A DNA stretch of 64,000 bases from Enterococcus moraviensis ATCC BAA-383 (GTDB lineage Bacteria; Bacillota; Bacilli; Lactobacillales; Enterococcaceae): positions 62,001-126,000 of the forward strand of contig NZ_ASWB01000002.1 of the NCBI RefSeq assembly GCF_000407445.1. The letters run 5' to 3'. This document shows positions 17,329 to 26,274 of the stretch, piece by piece. Each line of letters starts with the position of its first letter. The first letter of the stretch is position 1. Both the position numbers and the translations under genes were made by a program. A model generated the notes under the pieces. The model had not been told where the DNA came from. It made no database searches and was given only the letters and a program-made list of their open reading frames with translations.

Positions 17329-18474
17329 ATGAAAAAAATCAAAGTGATGACGGTTTTTGGCACTAGACCCGAGGCAATTAAAATGGCTCCATTAATCAAA
17401 GAATTAGCCAAGTATCCAGAAAAATTTGATTCCATTGTGACCGTTTCTGCTCAACATCGACAAATGTTAGACCAAGTTCTTGTAGATTTCCAGATAATAC
17501 CGAATCATGATTTGGATATCATGAAAGCTGGTCAAACATTAGCAGATATCACAAGTGCAGTTCTGACAAAGCTGACTGAAGTATTGGAAAATGAAAAGCC
17601 GGACATCGTGTTGGTTCATGGGGATACGACAACATCTTTTGCAGCAGCTTTAGCGGCCTTTTATCAACAAATTCCAATTGGACATGTTGAAGCGGGCTTA
17701 CGAACATGGGAAAAATACTCGCCGTTTCCAGAAGAATTAAATCGCCAACTTGTTGATGGGTTAGCAGATATTTATTTTGCCCCAACATTGGAGAGCAAAG
17801 AGAATTTGCTGAAAGAACATCGAGAGGAAGACCATATTTATGTAACCGGAAATACTGCAATCGATGCAATGAACTATACGATCGATAAAGAATATAAAAA
17901 TAAGGTTTTGGACAATATCACTGAAGGACACCGTTTAGTATTATTAACAATGCATCGAAGAGAAAATTTAGGTAAACCGATGGAGGACGTTTTCAAAGCA
18001 GTGCGCCAAATGGTTGAAGAAACAGAAGATATCGAAGTGATCTTCCCCATGCATAAAAATCCCAAAGTACGTCAAGTTGCTAAAGAATACTTAGCAGATA
18101 TTGACCGAGTTCATTTAATTGAACCGTTGGATGTAGAAGATTTTCAAAATTTTGCAGCGAGAAGTTATTTGATTTTAACTGATTCTGGTGGAGTCCAAGA
18201 AGAAGCGCCATCGTTAGGTGTGCCTGTTTTAGTATTGAGAGATACGACTGAACGACCAGAAGGAATTAAGGCTGGAACTTTAAAATTAGTCGGAACGGAT
18301 GAAAAAACAGTTTATACATCAATGAAGGAACTTTTATCAGATGAAACAGCATATAAGAAAATGGCCCATGCTCAAAATCCATATGGGGATGGAAAAGCGA
18401 GCCAACGAATCGTTGAGTCGATTGCTTATGAGTTTCAACAAACAACAGATTTACCGTCATCTTTTCAGCAATAA
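17329..18474 (+). CDS. mnaA: UDP-N-acetylglucosamine 2-epimerase (non-hydrolysing)
   Basis: A 381-residue GT-B-fold enzyme that interconverts UDP-GlcNAc and UDP-ManNAc, the precursor for wall teichoic acid linkage units and some polysaccharides. Family marks are G-T-R-P-E-A-I-K-M-A-P-L at the N-terminus, H-V-E-A-G-L-R-T near residue 120, and T-D-S-G-G-V-Q-E-E-A-P near 290. The length is normal. It could also supply ManNAc to the EPS locus at 39-52 kb, though no dedicated UDP-ManNAc user is identified there. Confidence 0.93.
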   Translation: MKKIKVMTVFGTRPEAIKMAPLIKELAKYPEKFDSIVTVSAQHRQMLDQVLVDFQIIPNHDLDIMKAGQTLADITSAVLTKLTEVLENEKPDIVLVHGDTTTSFAAALAAFYQQIPIGHVEAGLRTWEKYSPFPEELNRQLVDGLADIYFAPTLESKENLLKEHREEDHIYVTGNTAIDAMNYTIDKEYKNKVLDNITEGHRLVLLTMHRRENLGKPMEDVFKAVRQMVEETEDIEVIFPMHKNPKVRQVAKEYLADIDRVHLIEPLDVEDFQNFAARSYLILTDSGGVQEEAPSLGVPVLVLRDTTERPEGIKAGTLKLVGTDEKTVYTSMKELLSDETAYKKMAHAQNPYGDGKASQRIVESIAYEFQQTTDLPSSFQQ

Positions 18475-18570
18475 ATCAGTGTATCTTCAAAAAAATTACG
18501 TAACTATTCGTCTTGGTCTATAAGAAAAGAAATGAAGAGAGTGTATTTTTAAAGGTAAATGGAAGAATAA

Positions 18571-18692
18571 AGGTGTCTGGGATATAACTCTGCGAGTTAT
18601 ATCCCAGACACCTAGTATTCGAATAGACGGTAGGAACAAATGGTCCTCGATGCTTCGAAGATCGGAGTTAAACACTTCAGTCCCAGCCTCTT
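18571..18692 (-). repeat. Composite intergenic element, copy 1 (hairpin plus conserved block)
   Basis: Read on the reverse strand, it begins two bases after the stop of the flavin-reductase gene with GAGGCTGGGACTGAAG, TGTTTAACTCC (18664-18690), then a variable middle, then AATACTA and a 20-bp perfect hairpin (arms 18571-18590 and 18594-18613, loop TGC). A second copy with the same order lies at 22087-22180. The hairpin probably terminates the reverse transcript, possibly mnaA as well. Confidence 0.75.
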
Positions 18693-19313
18693 TTATTGGG
18701 GTCTTTTCAAATCAAAAAGCCCCTCTATATGAGCGTAGGTATTACCAGCTAATCGAGCAATTGGATTGAATACTTCTGGTAAAATGTACTCATTTTCTTC
18801 ATCAAAAATATCTTGGTCAAAATAGAAGTCTGTTATTTCAACAACAAACAAGTCTGTTATGATCTGTCCTTCATGATTCTTGATTGGAACATATTGATGG
18901 AGCTGTGCTTCCATTCGAATAGGTGCTTTTTTAATGCCAGGTACTACAACAGACTTACTCGCAATTGTTTCTATTTCATTGATCCTGATTTCACTTTGAT
19001 CCGATGTTAAAGAGGCGGCTGTTTGGTTCATCGATTCAATTACGTCATCATTCACTAAGTGGATAACCAGTTCTTTCGTCTCAATAATATTTTTAGCCGT
19101 ATCTTTTATTTGCCCATTACGTCTAAGAATCGATAATGTGACCAATGGAATATCAGAAGCTGCGGCATTAAAAAAACTGAACGGTGCAGCATTGACAACG
19201 CTAAGTTCTAGGTTCAATGTTGTTACCCACGCAATTGGGCGAGGTATAATGCTGCCAGATAAAAATTTATAGGATTGTTTAGCGGATAGAGATTTAGCTG
19301 GATAATGCAACAT
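18693..19313 (-). CDS. Flavin reductase-like (DIM6/NTAB) FMN-binding protein
   Basis: A 206-residue split-barrel flavoprotein. The N-terminal S-G-S-I-I-P-R-P-I-A-W-V-T-T and N-A-A-P-F-S-F-F-N mark the flavin-reductase/DIM6-NTAB family, which binds FMN and reduces flavin or acts as an oxidoreductase. It starts 17 bp after the dioxygenase stop with GGAGA before the ATG, so the two genes form an operon. In other Firmicutes such partners occur in quinone- and aromatic-responsive operons; the same role here is inferred. Confidence 0.85.
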   Translation of the reverse strand: MLHYPAKSLSAKQSYKFLSGSIIPRPIAWVTTLNLELSVVNAAPFSFFNAAASDIPLVTLSILRRNGQIKDTAKNIIETKELVIHLVNDDVIESMNQTAASLTSDQSEIRINEIETIASKSVVVPGIKKAPIRMEAQLHQYVPIKNHEGQIITDLFVVEITDFYFDQDIFDEENEYILPEVFNPIARLAGNTYAHIEGLFDLKRPQ

Positions 19314-19330
19314 AGGATGTCTCCATTTCT

Positions 19331-20308
19331 TTAGTGTGATCTTGATTTATTTGCATCAGAAGTATCAAACGGACGAACAAACGCTTCGATTTCTTTTCTT
19401 TTTCCTTCTAAAAATGGTGGCAAGGACAACTTTTCACCTGCCGCTTCATAGGTTTCGTCTTCTAAGAAACCAGGACCATCAGTTGCTAATTCAAATAAAA
19501 TATGTGGTGCCGCTCTAAAATAATCAGATTTGAAATAAAAACGTTCAACAAAACCTGAATTAGGAAATTGAAGCCGATTGATTTTATCGATCCAAAAACG
19601 TAAAGCCTCTTGGTCCGTTACACGTAAAGCCAAATGGTGAACATTTCCAAAACCTTCTTGTGCATCCGGCAAGTCCTCACGATGCTCGACAATAATGCTT
19701 GCGCCATTTCCTCCGTCACCAACTTCAAATAAATGGAAACTCCCTTGTGCATCAACGAGTTTAAAGTTCAATACTTCCACTAATACGCGTTGCATATGTT
19801 CAAAATTTGCTACAGTCACAAAAACTGGACCTAAGCCAATTAAAGCATGCTCAGCAGGGACGTTAGCGTTTTTCCACGGTTCCCCAGCAGCTACTCCATG
19901 ATTATGTTCATCAGAAATCAATTGATATTGTTGCTTGTCAAAATCTTCAAATTCAAGATACTTTTTGCCAAAACGTTCTTTGATTTCTCCGTGGTTGATT
20001 TGATGTTCATTAAACCGATCAGTCCAATAAACTAAAGAATCATCATGTTTAACGCGGAAAGAGGTACGAGAAATAGAATTTGTTCCTTTACTGCCTTGTG
20101 GTAAACCAGGGAAATCGAAAAAGGTCATATCCGTTCCGGCAGAACCTAGGTCATCAGCGAAAAATAAATGATAGGTTTGGATATCATCTTGATTGACTGT
20201 TTTTTTGATCAAACGTAACCCTAAAGTATCTGTAAAAAAGCGGTAGATTTTTTCTGCACTTGATGTCATTGCTGTAACATGGTGAATTCCATGAATGTTT
20301 GAATCCAT
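19331..20308 (-). CDS. Ring-cleaving dioxygenase, VOC superfamily (MhqO/MhqA-like)
   Basis: A 325-residue protein with two glyoxalase/VOC modules (about 5-145 and 155-315). Candidate metal ligands are His9/His10 in I-H-G-I-H-H-V-T and the His pair in N-V-H-H-L-A-L-R-V. It resembles the MhqO/MhqA hydroquinone-type extradiol dioxygenases of Bacillus, which detoxify quinones. The leader has strong dyads over the -10 region (20341-20369), suggesting tight repression, perhaps by a MarR-type sensor encoded elsewhere. AGGAGG precedes the ATG. It is the first gene of a two-gene operon. Confidence 0.87.
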   Translation of the reverse strand: MDSNIHGIHHVTAMTSSAEKIYRFFTDTLGLRLIKKTVNQDDIQTYHLFFADDLGSAGTDMTFFDFPGLPQGSKGTNSISRTSFRVKHDDSLVYWTDRFNEHQINHGEIKERFGKKYLEFEDFDKQQYQLISDEHNHGVAAGEPWKNANVPAEHALIGLGPVFVTVANFEHMQRVLVEVLNFKLVDAQGSFHLFEVGDGGNGASIIVEHREDLPDAQEGFGNVHHLALRVTDQEALRFWIDKINRLQFPNSGFVERFYFKSDYFRAAPHILFELATDGPGFLEDETYEAAGEKLSLPPFLEGKRKEIEAFVRPFDTSDANKSRSH

Positions 20309-20340
20309 AATATAAAACCTCCTAAATTTAATGTTTGTTT

Positions 20341-20383
20341 ACTTACTAAAAGTAAGTTTACATCTAAACTAATAATTAAGCAA
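20341..20383 (-). promoter_or_regulatory. Promoter and palindromic operators of the dioxygenase operon
   Basis: On the reverse strand, TTGCTT (plus-strand 20378-20383), 17 bp, then TAAACT (plus-strand 20355-20360). Two dyads cover and follow the -10: ACTTACTaaaAGTAAGT (20341-20357) and GTTTAcatcTAAAC (20356-20369). This is the layout of a repressor site. Confidence 0.65.
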
Positions 20384-20466
20384 CTCTTTTATCTTTTCCT
20401 AACTATTGATGGAAAAGATAAAGAGGAGTACTATAGTGATAATAACTGGGAAAGAAGGAGAATTTC

Positions 20467-21336
20467 ATGGAAGAAAAAAAGACGTTTCATGTTAACGGCT
20501 ATGTGGCGTTAGTTGTGTTGGTTATTTTGATTGGGATTGGAGGCTATTGCCTTTATTTTGGTGTGACAAACGAAAGCTTCGGACTGTTTACGATTGGCTT
20601 GGTACTATGGGTGATTTCGGCTTTATTTTTAAGTTCTTTAACAATTGTTAGTCCAAATCAAGCAAAAGCAATCCTCTTTTTTGGACAATATTTAGGAACG
20701 ATCAAGGATAATGGTCTATTTGTGACAACTCCTTTAACTCAAAAAATCAATGTGTCATTAAAAGTACGGAACTTTAATAGCTCATTATTGAAAGTAAATG
20801 ATTCTGATGGAAATCCAGTTGAGATTTCTGCTGTTGTCGTGTTCAAAGTAGTCGACACAGCAAAAGCGCTGTTCGATGTTGATCGCTACCAAGATTTTAT
20901 CGAAATTCAAAGCGAAACAGCAATACGTCATATTGCAACACAATACCCTTATGATACATTCAATGATGATGATTTAACGTTACGTGGAAATACAACAGAA
21001 GTTTCAGAAGAAATGGCAAAAGAATTACAAGATCGTTTATCCGTTGCAGGTGTTGAAGTGATTGAAACGCGCTTGAATCACTTAGCTTATGCGACAGAAA
21101 TTGCTAGTGCAATGCTACAACGACAACAAGCGAAAGCCATTCTTTCTGCAAGACAAATTATTGTTGAAGGTGCGGTTTCTATGACACAAATGGCGTTAGA
21201 ACAAATAGAAGATGGACAAGAAATAAATTTTACTGACGATCGAAAAGTACAATTGATAAACAATCTTCTAGTATCGATTATTACAGACAAAGGAACGCAG
21301 CCCGTAATCAATACTGGAGAAGTTCACGAACGCTAG
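20467..21336 (+). CDS. SPFH/Band-7 domain membrane protein
   Basis: A 289-residue protein with two adjacent N-terminal hydrophobic segments (about 12-32 and 37-57), then an SPFH domain (about 60-235) beginning V-S-P-N-Q-A-K-A-I-L-F-F-G and including R-L-N-H-L-A-Y-A-T-E-I-A-S-A-M-L-Q-R-Q-Q-A. The family includes stomatin- and prohibitin-like scaffolds that organise membrane microdomains. The specific partner is unknown; no NfeD-like gene lies beside it. It is followed 88 bp later by a HAD phosphatase, possibly in the same transcript. Confidence 0.87.
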   Translation: MEEKKTFHVNGYVALVVLVILIGIGGYCLYFGVTNESFGLFTIGLVLWVISALFLSSLTIVSPNQAKAILFFGQYLGTIKDNGLFVTTPLTQKINVSLKVRNFNSSLLKVNDSDGNPVEISAVVVFKVVDTAKALFDVDRYQDFIEIQSETAIRHIATQYPYDTFNDDDLTLRGNTTEVSEEMAKELQDRLSVAGVEVIETRLNHLAYATEIASAMLQRQQAKAILSARQIIVEGAVSMTQMALEQIEDGQEINFTDDRKVQLINNLLVSIITDKGTQPVINTGEVHER

Positions 21337-21424
21337 TATGAAGAGGAGAGCTTGAAGCTTACGTTTAGGTTTTGGTCTCAAGTTTTAAACAAATCTAGAA
21401 ATTGAAAAAGAAAGAGAGCATCCT

Positions 21425-22078
21425 ATGCAATATAACATGGTATTATTTGACTTAGATGGAACGATCACAGATTCTGGTGAAGGAATCATTCATTCTGTGA
21501 TCTATGCTTTAGAAAAAATGAATTTAAACGTACCAGCGCAATCTGAATTATATTCATTCATTGGACCGCCATTGAATGATACATTTAAACAGTTGTATCA
21601 ATTAGGAGAGACGGAAACAGAACAAGCTGTGAGCTATTACCGCGAATATTACCAAGCTAAAGGAATGTATGAAAATCATATATATGAAGGCATTCCAGCA
21701 TTACTGACTAGCTTGAAACAAGCGGAGTGTGCTTTATATATCGCAACATCTAAACCAGAAATATACGCTAAACAAATCTTAACACATTTTAAACTGGATC
21801 ATTACTTTACTGGAATCTACGGCGCTAGTTTAGATGGTGTTCGTTCAAAAAAAGGGGACGTCATTCATTATGCACTAAAGTCGGCTAACATTACTGATTT
21901 GCATGAAACCGTAATGATAGGTGATCGTAGCCATGATATAATCGGGGCAAAAGAAAATAAGTTAGCGAGTATCGGAGTCTTGTATGGGTTTGGAGATCAA
22001 ACAGAATTAGAGCAAGCAGGAGCCGATTTTATTGCTCGAACTCCGAAAAATATCGAAGACATTATTGTAAAAAGATAA
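21425..22078 (+). CDS. HAD-superfamily phosphatase (phosphoglycolate phosphatase-like)
   Basis: A 217-residue HAD hydrolase with nucleophile motif L-F-D-L-D-G-T-I-T-D-S-G-E-G, a helical cap, motif II T-S-K-P, motif III Lys in S-K-K-G-D-V and the acidic motif M-I-G-D-R-S-H-D. This pattern fits the Gph/YbiV-like phosphoglycolate or 5'-nucleotidase-type branch. The substrate is not determined. A strong hairpin (22087-22129) lies right after the stop and may terminate this gene as well as the opposing cupin gene. Confidence 0.85.
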   Translation: MQYNMVLFDLDGTITDSGEGIIHSVIYALEKMNLNVPAQSELYSFIGPPLNDTFKQLYQLGETETEQAVSYYREYYQAKGMYENHIYEGIPALLTSLKQAECALYIATSKPEIYAKQILTHFKLDHYFTGIYGASLDGVRSKKGDVIHYALKSANITDLHETVMIGDRSHDIIGAKENKLASIGVLYGFGDQTELEQAGADFIARTPKNIEDIIVKR

Positions 22079-22086
22079 ATAAAAAA

Positions 22087-22180
22087 AAGAGCCTGAAACA
22101 TAACTTTTTTAGTCATGTTTCAGGCTCTTAGTATTTGATGACTTTTTATTTCTTGGAGTTAAACACTTTTGCCCCAACCT
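22087..22180 (-). repeat. Composite intergenic element, copy 2 (hairpin plus conserved block)
   Basis: On the reverse strand, downstream of the cupin gene: AGGTTGGGGCAAAAG, TGTTTAACTCC (22155-22180), a shorter variable middle, then AATACTAAGAG and a hairpin (arms 22087-22101 and 22115-22129) ending in a T-run. Copy 1 is at 18571-18692. On the forward strand the common order is hairpin, TAGTATT(C/T)GA, spacer, GGAGTTAAACACTT. Confidence 0.75.
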
Positions 22181-22191
22181 TTTTTAGCATG

Positions 22192-22695
22192 TCATTCAGG
22201 TAGCTGCTCATAAGCTAATTGTTCAATGATCTTTGTTTGATCTGGATAGTGTAAAGTTAACTGCTTTTTAGTAAACAATTCAAAATCTTGGTAGTCAAAC
22301 CCAGGAGAAACCATGCAACTAACTAAAGAAAATTCGCCATCCCCTTCAACACTAGAGCCGAAAATCACATTTTGGGGTACCACGGCTTGTAGCACTTCGC
22401 CTTTTTCGATATTAGTCCCCAATTGGATCGTTTCATACTGCCCATTTTGATGCAACAAATGAATAGTTAAAGCTGAACCAGCATGAAAATACCATACTTC
22501 ATCAGAAGACAAACGATGAAAGTGAGAAGGACTCCCTTTGGTTAATAGAAAATAAATACTTGTGTAGTAAGGACGTCTTTTCTTAGCAGATATGTCTAGC
22601 GATTGCTCAGAACATAAAACTTGTTTGAAATAGCCCCCTTCAGGATGTGGTTCTAACGCAAGCTGTTCGATCCAATAATGTTGATTTTTTTCCAT
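22192..22695 (-). CDS. DUF985 cupin-fold protein
   Basis: A 167-residue protein of the DUF985 (Cupin_5) family, with the opening L-E-P-H-P-E-G-G-Y-F-K-Q-V, the central S-I-Y-F-L-L-T-K-G-S-P-S-H-F-H-R-L-S-S-D-E-V-W-Y-F-H-A-G and C-terminal V-S-P-G-F-D-Y-Q-D-F-E-L. The His/Glu set suggests a metal-binding beta-barrel, but biochemical function in the family is poorly known. GGAGGGG lies just before the ATG. It is followed on its strand by the composite intergenic element. Confidence 0.9.
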   Translation of the reverse strand: MEKNQHYWIEQLALEPHPEGGYFKQVLCSEQSLDISAKKRRPYYTSIYFLLTKGSPSHFHRLSSDEVWYFHAGSALTIHLLHQNGQYETIQLGTNIEKGEVLQAVVPQNVIFGSSVEGDGEFSLVSCMVSPGFDYQDFELFTKKQLTLHYPDQTKIIEQLAYEQLPE

Positions 22696-22749
22696 AACTA
22701 CCCCTCCAAAAATAAAATAATTGTTTAAGTGTACGTTTCTATCACGAGA

Positions 22750-23115
22750 TTACATAGCTGTTGTTTCATCTAAAGCGCTATTCAAACGATTCATTTGGTC
22801 TTCAGAAAAATAGTACATCCCTCTTTCTCTGATTACGTCAATCATGGACAGATCAACTAAAGGTGGGAATTCCTCAACCTGTCTAACAAAGGCTTCTAAA
22901 CCCGCCTCATTTGTTTCAAAATGATCGTCTAGACTAGGGATCGTGTTTTCTAAAATTTCCTTCAATTCCTTTTGGGAAGGCTCATTTGTTTCTTCTGACA
23001 CGTTGGACAGAGGTGGTTCCGTTTTTTCGTTGACTGATGTTGAACTACATGCATTTAAAAATAAAACCATGGAGCCTATTAAAATACCTAAAATAACCTT
23101 TTTCATGTTCAGCAA
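22750..23115 (-). CDS. Small predicted lipoprotein, unknown function
   Basis: About 121 residues with a lipoprotein signal: basic start, hydrophobic core, and lipobox L-N-A-C around residue 23, then a Ser/Thr/Glu-rich linker. The mature part is short and acidic with no domain I recognise. It should be lipid-anchored on the outer membrane face. The start is taken as TTG at 23115, 9 bp after AAAGGGG; an ATG three codons later (M-K-K-V) is the alternative. Confidence 0.75.
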   Translation of the reverse strand: MLNMKKVILGILIGSMVLFLNACSSTSVNEKTEPPLSNVSEETNEPSQKELKEILENTIPSLDDHFETNEAGLEAFVRQVEEFPPLVDLSMIDVIRERGMYYFSEDQMNRLNSALDETTAM

Positions 23116-23322
23116 TTGGATATACCCCTTTCATTAAGTTTATTTTAACTGTTATTATATTGGAAATAAATCTATAAATGGCTAAACGCTTAAAAACGAG
23201 GAGATTTTAGTGAGAACGATGAGGAATTCTCAAATATTTTAACGAAATACTTATAAATTGAGAAAAGAAAGCCTTTTCTTACGTTATAATTAAGTTCAAT
23301 AAATCACATGAAGGAGAGTCTT

Positions 23323-24660
23323 ATGAGCAAAACAAAAACAGTTATTGTCGGTGCAAATCACGCAGGAATTGCCGCTGCAAACACATTATTGGATACGTAT
23401 CCTGATCAAGAAGTTGTTATGATCGACCGAAATACAAATCTTAGCTACCTTGGTTGCGGGACAGCGCTATGGGTAGGACGCCAAATCGAATCGTATGAGA
23501 ATTTATTTTATACGAATAAAGAAGCTTTTGAAGCAAAAGGTGCTAAGATATACATGGAAACAACGGTAGAACGAATTGATTTTAACGAAAAAATCGTATA
23601 TTGTAAAAAGCACAATGGAGAAGCAGTTACTGAAAGTTATGACAAACTGATTTTAGCTACAGGCTCAGCTCCGATTAATCCAGAAATTCCAGGAAGAGAT
23701 TTGAAAAATGTGGAGTTTCTGAAATTATTCCAAGATGGACAAACAGTTGATGCGGCTATGGCGAGAGAAGAAGTTAAAACAGTTGCGGTCATCGGTGCGG
23801 GCTATATTGGTGTTGAAATTGCTGAAGCGGCGAAACGTCGTGGTAAAAATGTACTATTATTCGACGCAGCTCAGAGATGTTTACCTAATTACTATGACAA
23901 ATGGTTTACAGATGATATGGACAAGGTCTTAGCGGATAATGGTATTGAGTTACATTATGGCGAGCTGGCAAAAGAATACAAAGGAAACGAAAAAGTAGAA
24001 TCGATTGTAACGGACCAAGGAGAATATGCTGTTGATTTGGTTATCAATGCAATTGGTTTTAGACCAAATAATGGGTTAGGAAAAGATCATTTAGAACTAT
24101 TCGCAAATGGTGCTTATTTAGTAGATCTTCATCAACAAACAAGTGATCCTAGTGTTTATGCAGTTGGCGATTGTGCAACAATTTTCTCAAATGCTGTACA
24201 GCAAACAACGTATATAGCGTTAGCAACCAATGCAGTTCGTTCAGGAATTGTTGCAGCTCATAATATTGGTGGCACTTCTTTAGAGTCGATCGGTGTTCAA
24301 GGTTCAAATGGAATTTCAATTTTTGGCTATCACATGGTTTCTACAGGATTAACGGTTCAAGAATCTGAAAAAATTGGATTGAATATAAAATACACGGAAT
24401 TTGAAGATTTACAAAAACCTGGTTTCATGAAAGATAATAACAAAGTAAAAATCAGAATTGTGTATGAAGCAGATTCTCGCCGTATCGTTGGAGCACAGAT
24501 GGCTTCGTATGAAGATATTTCGATGGGAATCCATATGTTCTCTTTGGCAATTGAAGAAAAAGTGACTATTGATAAACTAAAATTACTAGATATTTTCTTT
24601 TTACCACATTTTAATCAGCCGTATAACTATATTACAATGGCTGCACTTAGCGCTGAATAA
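23323..24660 (+). CDS. nox: NADH oxidase (flavoprotein, Cys-redox type)
   Basis: A 445-residue FAD-dependent pyridine nucleotide-disulphide oxidoreductase, normal length for H2O-forming NADH oxidase. The FAD motif V-G-A-N-H-A-G (His13), the single redox Cys45 in S-Y-L-G-C-G-T-A-L-W and the NAD motif G-A-G-Y-I-G-V-E-I-A are visible. It regenerates NAD+ by reducing O2, mainly to water in this branch; a CoA-disulphide reductase relative is less likely. The ATG at 23323 follows AAGGAG; an in-frame ATG at 23308 lies before it. TATAAT (23285-23290) is preceded by a 7-bp inverted repeat (23261-23279). Confidence 0.9.
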   Translation: MSKTKTVIVGANHAGIAAANTLLDTYPDQEVVMIDRNTNLSYLGCGTALWVGRQIESYENLFYTNKEAFEAKGAKIYMETTVERIDFNEKIVYCKKHNGEAVTESYDKLILATGSAPINPEIPGRDLKNVEFLKLFQDGQTVDAAMAREEVKTVAVIGAGYIGVEIAEAAKRRGKNVLLFDAAQRCLPNYYDKWFTDDMDKVLADNGIELHYGELAKEYKGNEKVESIVTDQGEYAVDLVINAIGFRPNNGLGKDHLELFANGAYLVDLHQQTSDPSVYAVGDCATIFSNAVQQTTYIALATNAVRSGIVAAHNIGGTSLESIGVQGSNGISIFGYHMVSTGLTVQESEKIGLNIKYTEFEDLQKPGFMKDNNKVKIRIVYEADSRRIVGAQMASYEDISMGIHMFSLAIEEKVTIDKLKLLDIFFLPHFNQPYNYITMAALSAE

Positions 24661-24674
24661 TTATAGAAAATAAC

Positions 24675-24704
24675 AGACTGAGGGCTTTGTTTCTCAGTCT
24701 TTTC
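24675..24704 (+). terminator. Rho-independent terminator of nox
   Basis: AGACTGAG (24675-24682) pairs with CTCAGTCT (24693-24700), then Ts. Confidence 0.75.
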
Positions 24705-24831
24705 CATTTTTTAATTATAAAACAAATCTTACAAGTTAGTGACTTTTCTCTAAAAAAGTTTAAATTTAAAAAGCTTTCATGTATAATGGTAAAAGTTAAA
24801 GAAGATACATAGAAAGTAAGGAGGATTTGTT

Positions 24832-26274
24832 TTGGCAGAAGATAACCAAAATAATCAAGATCATTCCCAGTCTTCGTTTAAAGATCAAGTCTTGCGTTCT
24901 TTGCGAGGAGAAGAGATTGGAAATGATGATTCAGCTTCTTCTGAATACAATGCTCAGAACTTATCACAGCATAACGAAGCAGATTATGATAGAACATACC
25001 GTTCTCAGTCCAATAATCAAGAAGAGCCACTAAAGATAGAGGACACAGAACCAGTAGGATCTCGTAGTGCAGAGCATCACACAAGACGTTCAGAGCCATT
25101 AGATGAGCAGCAAGAACAACATTCTGAAATGATTCAGAAGCCTAAAGTAGAGAATGATAATAAACGTACTAGAAAAAAAGAAGACCGTATCGTGAGTCGA
25201 ATCGTATTAATCGTTGCATCAGTACTGATTTTGGTCATTGCCATTTTTGGTTTTACATTTTATAAGTATGTCGATGCGGGATTACAACCACTTGATAAAA
25301 AAAATACCAAATTAGTGCAAGTACACATCCCGGAAGACTCATCTAATAAGCGGATTGCAAATATTTTAGAAGACAGCAAAGTTATCAAAAGTGGAATGGT
25401 CTTCAATTATTATGCTAAATTTAAAAACTTGACCGATTTTCAGGCAGGTTATTATCAAATGTCACCAGATATGACATTAGATGAAATTGGATCATTGTTA
25501 CGAGAAGGTGGAACGGCTGAGCCGACTCAACTCGCAGATGGAAAAGTAACAATTCCAGAAGGTTTTGATATTGATAAAATCGGAGATGCAATCGAAAAAA
25601 ATACAGATTTCAAGAAAGATCAATTTGTCGCATTGATGAACAATCAAGCGTTCTTCGACACGATGAAAGAGAAGTATCCAGAATTATTAGGAAGTGCTGC
25701 AGAAGCGCAAGCTGTACGCTACCGATTAGAAGGCTACTTATTCCCAGCTACGTATGATTATTACAAAGATGCAAAATTAGAAGACTTTGTTGATCAAATG
25801 ATAGCAAAGAGTAATAGTGTCATTGAGCCATTCATTCCAATGGTCCATGCAAAAGGTATGACGATCCAGCAAGTATTGACCTTAGCATCATTAGTTGAAA
25901 AAGAAGGCGTAAAAGAAGAGGATCGCAAGAAAATTGCGCAAGTGTTCTTTAACCGAATTGCAGCTAATATGCCATTACAATCAGATATTTCAATTCTTTA
26001 CGCTCTAGGAGAACATAAAGAATTAGTAACCTACAAAGATTTAGAAGTGGATTCACCTTATAATCTTTATAAAAATACAGGTTATGGACCAGGCCCATTT
26101 GATAGTCCAAGTGAACAATCAATCAACGCAGTTTTAAATCCAACACCTAATAATTATCTTTACTTTGTTGCAGATATTTCGACAGGAAATGTTTATTTTG
26201 CTGAAACATATGAGCAACATCAAGAATTTGTTGAAAAATATGTCAATAAAACAGAAACTGAAAAAAGTGAATAG
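24832..26274 (+). CDS. mltG: Endolytic murein transglycosylase
   Basis: A 480-residue YceG/MltG protein that cleaves nascent glycan strands and is tied to peripheral peptidoglycan synthesis. It has a hydrophilic, charged N-terminal cytosolic tail (about 1-120), one membrane helix (about 122-146), then the extracellular LysM-like and catalytic parts with L-A-S-L-V-E-K-E-G (catalytic Glu) and N-P-T-P-N-N-Y-L-Y-F-V-A. The TTG start follows GGAGG by 7 bp. A TATAAT (24782-24787) is 45 bp upstream. It is followed by greA and the liaFSR stress system. Confidence 0.92.
   Translation: MAEDNQNNQDHSQSSFKDQVLRSLRGEEIGNDDSASSEYNAQNLSQHNEADYDRTYRSQSNNQEEPLKIEDTEPVGSRSAEHHTRRSEPLDEQQEQHSEMIQKPKVENDNKRTRKKEDRIVSRIVLIVASVLILVIAIFGFTFYKYVDAGLQPLDKKNTKLVQVHIPEDSSNKRIANILEDSKVIKSGMVFNYYAKFKNLTDFQAGYYQMSPDMTLDEIGSLLREGGTAEPTQLADGKVTIPEGFDIDKIGDAIEKNTDFKKDQFVALMNNQAFFDTMKEKYPELLGSAAEAQAVRYRLEGYLFPATYDYYKDAKLEDFVDQMIAKSNSVIEPFIPMVHAKGMTIQQVLTLASLVEKEGVKEEDRKKIAQVFFNRIAANMPLQSDISILYALGEHKELVTYKDLEVDSPYNLYKNTGYGPGPFDSPSEQSINAVLNPTPNNYLYFVADISTGNVYFAETYEQHQEFVEKYVNKTETEKSE

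Noticed and set aside
18571-18692. Composite element as a CRISPR repeat or insertion sequence remnant
   Set aside because: Only two copies, no regular spacers, no transposase and no target-site duplication; a structured terminator-like element fits better.
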